A stretch of DNA of 64,000 bases from assembly GCF_018139625.1 (NCBI RefSeq), contig NZ_JAGSOH010000018.1:21105-85104 (forward strand), in the 5' to 3' direction. Below are positions 61,400 through 64,000 of this stretch, in pieces; positions within the stretch are counted from its first letter, which is position 1, and the number at the start of each line of letters is the position of its first letter. A program made the position numbers and the translations under genes. The DNA comes from Actinospica acidithermotolerans. Its GTDB lineage: Bacteria; Actinomycetota; Actinomycetes; Streptomycetales; Catenulisporaceae. Under the pieces are notes generated by a model. That model saw only the letters and a list, made by a program, of their open reading frames with translations. It searched no databases and was not told where the DNA came from.

Positions 61400-61467
61400 G
61401 GCTTCCGCGGGCCCGCTGAAGCATTGGCGGCATTGGCGGGCCCGCTGAAGCATTCGCGGGCCCGCTG
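61386..61467. repeat. Repeats derived from the pepA stop region
   Basis: GCGGGCCCGCTGAAGCATT occurs at 61407-61425 and 61436-61454, with a shortened copy (GCGGGCCCGCTG) at 61456-61467. The gene end itself (ACGGGCTCTACTGAGGCTTC) aligns with the unit, including CTGA. The GCGGGCCCGC core is self-complementary and may act as a terminator. Confidence 0.7.
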
Positions 61468-61589
61468 CGCGACCGGCCGCGGTAATCCGATCGAGGGTTC
61501 CGGGACGGAAGTGCGGATCACCTTCGGAGGTGGGGTGCGGCGATCGGCACCCCACCTCGTCCGCATTTCGAACGCGCCTGTCTGCGGTT

Positions 61590-61937
61590 TCAGGGCTCGC
61601 GGCGGGCCCGGGCCTCCGCCGCCAGCCGCGAGTTCCAGTCGCGCATCCGCTGCGGGTAGCCCACGACGCCCGCGTCGTAGGCGGGAATGCCCAGCCTGTG
61701 CGCCAGTTGATGGGCCGCCTGCGGGCCGGGAACCCGGCGCCTGGTCCACTCCCCGGTGGCCGCGACCAGCACGATTGTGGTGTCTGTCACAGCCGTGCGC
61801 GGCTCGACGAAGGCCTCGACGCCGATCCGCGTGCGGGCGAAGCGGGTAAGGTGCTCCTCCCCGTCGCGGTACACACGGCCGTCCACCCGGCCCTCACCTG
61901 CGCGGGCACCGCGACGGCGGAAGACGGCCACGCTCAT
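61590..61937 (-). CDS. Conserved hypothetical protein (115 aa)
   Basis: A 115-residue basic protein with SVAVFRRRGARAGEGRVDGRVYRDGEEHL in outline, a hydrophobic strand DTTIVLVAATGEWTRRRV and a C-terminal helix-rich AAHQLAHRLGIPAYDAGVVGYPQRMRDWN in outline. I do not recognise the family. GAGGGA lies 3 nt before ATG 61937 (GTG 61940 adjacent). It is convergent with pepA and divergent from lpdA, the same position as a small conserved gene in related genomes as far as I recall. Confidence 0.7.
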   Translation of the reverse strand: MSVAVFRRRGARAGEGRVDGRVYRDGEEHLTRFARTRIGVEAFVEPRTAVTDTTIVLVAATGEWTRRRVPGPQAAHQLAHRLGIPAYDAGVVGYPQRMRDWNSRLAAEARARREP

Positions 61938-62251
61938 CACTCCCTCGGGTCCACTTTCCCGGTCCCCGGCCCCCGACCGGATTGCGGACAGGCCTGTTCG
62001 ATGCGCCGACCCGGGCGCGCGCGAGGCCTCGCCGGCAGCGCGCGGCGGCGCGCGCCCGGCGAGGCGACCGGGCGGGAAACCGGTTTAAGCTTCCCATTGA
62101 CAACTCGCTCCGGGCGCCGATGCCAAGCCAGTGTGACAGCATTCGGTCCCCGATGGTGGCGGGTCTGGACAAGGTCAGGGCGCGCATCCGGCAGGGCCCC
62201 GGTTCGCCGGGATGCGCGGATAACGGCGTGAACACGCGAGGAGACGGACAA
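61938..62251. other. Intergenic region upstream of lpdA with strong potential secondary structure
   Basis: The 314 bp carry no convincing gene. CCGGGCGCGCGC (62011-62022) pairs perfectly with GCGCGCGCCCGG (62048-62059). GCCTCGCC (62026-62033), inside that loop, can pair with GGCGAGGC (62058-62065) just beyond, an H-type pseudoknot or alternative fold. TTGACA (around 62098) is a possible -35 for lpdA, but no good -10 follows. GAGGAG lies 10 nt before GTG 62252. Confidence 0.4.
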
Positions 62252-63652
62252 GTGGCTGAGGCCGGGAACGTATTCGACGTAGTGATCCTCGGGGGCGGTT
62301 CCGGCGGCTATGCCTGCGCGTTCCGGGCCGCCGACCTCGGCATGAACGTCGCACTGATCGAGAAGGCCGAGGTGGGCGGCACCTGCCTGCACCGCGGCTG
62401 CATTCCGACGAAGGCGCTGCTGCACGCCGCCGAGGTCGCGGACCTGGCCAGGGAGAGCGCCTCCTTCGGCGTCCAGACCATGCTGCAGGGCATCGACATG
62501 CCGGGCGTGAACAAGTACAAGGACGGCGTCGTCTCCGGCCTCTACAAGGGCCTGCAGGGCATCGTGAAGGCCCGCAAGATCACCTTCGTCTCCGGCGAGG
62601 GCGTGCTGAGCGCGCCGAACCAGGTCACCGTGAACGGCGAGGTCTACACCGGCCGCAACGTCGTGCTGGCCACCGGCTCCGCGCCGAAGTCGCTGCCCGG
62701 CCTGCAGATCGACGGCCAGCGGGTCATCACCAGCGACCACGCGCTGAAGCTGGACCGGGTGCCCTCCTCCGTCGTCATCCTCGGCGGCGGCGTGATCGGC
62801 TGCGAGTTCGCCTCCGTCTACAAGAGCTTCGGCGCCGACGTCACCATCGTCGAGTTCCTGCCGCACCTGGTGCCGCTGGAGGACGAGGCCTCCTCGAAGC
62901 TGCTCGAGCGCGCGTTCCGCCGCCGCGGCATCAAGTTCGAGATCGACAACGGCTTCACCGGGGTCGACTACACCGAGAGCGGCGTGCGGGTGCACACCGC
63001 CAAGGGCAAGGACTTCGACGCCGAGCTGCTGCTCGTCGCCGTCGGCCGCGGGCCGGTCTCGGAGGGCCTGGGCTACGAGCAGGCGGGCGTCCAGACGGAC
63101 CGCGGCTACGTCAAGGTCAACGAGTACTGCCAGACCTCGGTACCCAACGTCTACGCGGTCGGCGACCTGATCCCGACCCTGCAGCTCGCGCACGTCGGCT
63201 TCGCCGAGGGCATCCTGGTCGCCGAGCACATCGCCGGCCTCAACCCGCGCCCGATCGACTACGACGGCGTGCCGCGGGTGACGTACTCGAACCCGGAGGT
63301 CGCCTCCTGCGGCCTGACCGAGGCCAAGGCGGCCGAGAAGTTCGGCGCCGATCACGTCAAGACCCTGACGTACAACCTGGCCGGCAACGGCAAGAGCAAG
63401 ATCCTCAAGACCCAGGGCGAGATCAAGCTCGTGCAGATCAAGGGCGTGGCCGGGGAGGACGACCGGGTGGTCGGCATCCACATGGTCGGCGACCGGGTCG
63501 GCGAGCTGGTGGCCGAGGCCCAGCTGATCTACAACTGGGACGCCACCCCGCTGGACGTGGCCCAGTTCATCCACGCGCACCCGACCCAGGGCGAGGCGCT
63601 GGGCGAGGCGCACCTCGCGCTCGCGGGCAAGCCGCTGCACGTGCACGACTGA
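62252..63652 (+). CDS. lpdA: Dihydrolipoamide dehydrogenase (E3)
   Basis: A 466-residue flavoprotein that reoxidises lipoyl groups of 2-oxoacid dehydrogenase complexes. FAD-binding [17 protein letters not shown], the redox-active disulfide in [16 protein letters not shown]-binding [21 protein letters not shown] in outline, and the interface His-Glu motif [13 protein letters not shown] are all present. GTG 62252 is preferred for its upstream GAGGAG; GTG 62228 is in frame. It lies 97 nt before sucB in the same direction, so the two form the 2-oxoglutarate dehydrogenase-type unit. Confidence 0.95.
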   Translation: MAEAGNVFDVVILGGGSGGYACAFRAADLGMNVALIEKAEVGGTCLHRGCIPTKALLHAAEVADLARESASFGVQTMLQGIDMPGVNKYKDGVVSGLYKGLQGIVKARKITFVSGEGVLSAPNQVTVNGEVYTGRNVVLATGSAPKSLPGLQIDGQRVITSDHALKLDRVPSSVVILGGGVIGCEFASVYKSFGADVTIVEFLPHLVPLEDEASSKLLERAFRRRGIKFEIDNGFTGVDYTESGVRVHTAKGKDFDAELLLVAVGRGPVSEGLGYEQAGVQTDRGYVKVNEYCQTSVPNVYAVGDLIPTLQLAHVGFAEGILVAEHIAGLNPRPIDYDGVPRVTYSNPEVASCGLTEAKAAEKFGADHVKTLTYNLAGNGKSKILKTQGEIKLVQIKGVAGEDDRVVGIHMVGDRVGELVAEAQLIYNWDATPLDVAQFIHAHPTQGEALGEAHLALAGKPLHVHD

Positions 63653-63749
63653 CCCGCCTTCCCGCGCTCAGTGCCGCCAACGCACCGTTGAGCCCGGCGG
63701 AGCCGGACCTCTGACCCGCGATCGACGAGAACGAACCAGGAGAAACGTC

Positions 63750-64000
63750 ATGCCGGTATCCGTCACGATGCCCGCGCTCGGTGAATCCGTCACCGAGGGC
63801 ACCGTCACCCGGTGGCTGAAGAAGGAGGGGGAGACGGTCGAGGTCGACGAGCCGCTGCTCGAGGTCTCCACCGACAAGGTCGACACCGAGATCCCCTCGC
63901 CCGCCGCGGGCGTGGTCATCTCGATCAAGGTCGGCGAGGACGAGACGGTCGACGTCGGCGCCGAGCTGGCGCTGATCGGCGCGCCGGGCGAGGCCGACGC
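63750..64000 (+). CDS. sucB: Dihydrolipoamide acyltransferase (E2), N-terminal part, cut by window end
   Basis: The first 83 codons of an E2 component. They form a complete lipoyl domain with the modified lysine in [16 protein letters not shown] and the starting motif [23 protein letters not shown] in outline. AGGAGA lies just before ATG 63750. The catalytic domain is beyond the window. Position after lpdA and the sequence suggest the 2-oxoglutarate dehydrogenase E2 (or the shared actinobacterial E2); that choice is inferred. Confidence 0.88.
   Translation, partial: MPVSVTMPALGESVTEGTVTRWLKKEGETVEVDEPLLEVSTDKVDTEIPSPAAGVVISIKVGEDETVDVGAELALIGAPGEAD

Overview
The window is high-GC chromosomal DNA from a filamentous-type actinobacterium. 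The evidence is strong GC bias at codon position three, frequent GTG and TTG starts, many leaderless-looking genes, an actinobacterial bc1-aa3 respiratory supercomplex (qcrCAB with ctaC/D/E/F) and very rare TTA codons. From memory, the gene order (fused anthranilate synthase, pfkA, ROK glucokinase, ArsA-like ATPase, SRPBCC protein, FadD, PimB'-like GT4, NlpC/P60, NYN, AsnC domain, qcrBAC-ctaE, trpD, L,D-transpeptidase, ctaFDC, cysteine desulfurase, erpA, nadA, PspA set, cobUTS, gcvT, pepA, lpdA, sucB) matches the Streptomyces core chromosome. Genus cannot be fixed from sequence alone (Streptomycetales or Catenulisporales-like).

Layout. 0-9.5 kb: a putative iron-box-controlled membrane protein, a TetR/MFS efflux pair with palindromic operators, a trp leader peptide and attenuator ahead of fused trpEG, a phosphofructokinase with PPi-type residues, ribA, an acyltransferase and a hydrolase. 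9.5-15 kb: ROK kinase, ArsA-like ATPase, SRPBCC protein, acyl-CoA ligase. 15-20 kb: a LacI-controlled catabolic operon (Gfo/Idh/MocA dehydrogenase, DUF993 protein, sugar isomerase, ThuA). 20-29 kb: rRNA/tRNA methyltransferase, a duplicated-domain unknown, two glycosyltransferases, an ECF41 sigma/carboxymuconolactone decarboxylase pair with its exact target promoter, an NlpC/P60 hydrolase and a NYN RNase. 29-42 kb: the respiratory cluster, interrupted by trpD, a receiver-like protein and an L,D-transpeptidase. 42-49 kb: cysteine desulfurase-TusA fusion, a candidate structured RNA, a repeat-rich gap, erpA, nadA and a 127-bp tandem array. 49-58.5 kb: the PspA/HtpX membrane-stress set, cobUTS, and an Xre-ImmA/IrrE plus PIN toxin-antitoxin-like pair. 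58.5-64 kb: gcvT, pepA, lpdA and the start of sucB, which is cut by the window edge.

The most unusual feature is a recurring architecture. At six gene ends (trmH, qcrB, trpD, the EEP phosphatase, the aldo/keto reductase and pepA) the 3' end, including the stop codon, is tandemly repeated into the downstream gap, with unit lengths of 11, 68, 24, about 127, about 16-18 and about 20-29 bp. Other points are many start codons 6-7 nt after a TANNNT box, a CobT that appears to lack its catalytic glutamate, and a compact structured RNA candidate followed by a strong terminator.
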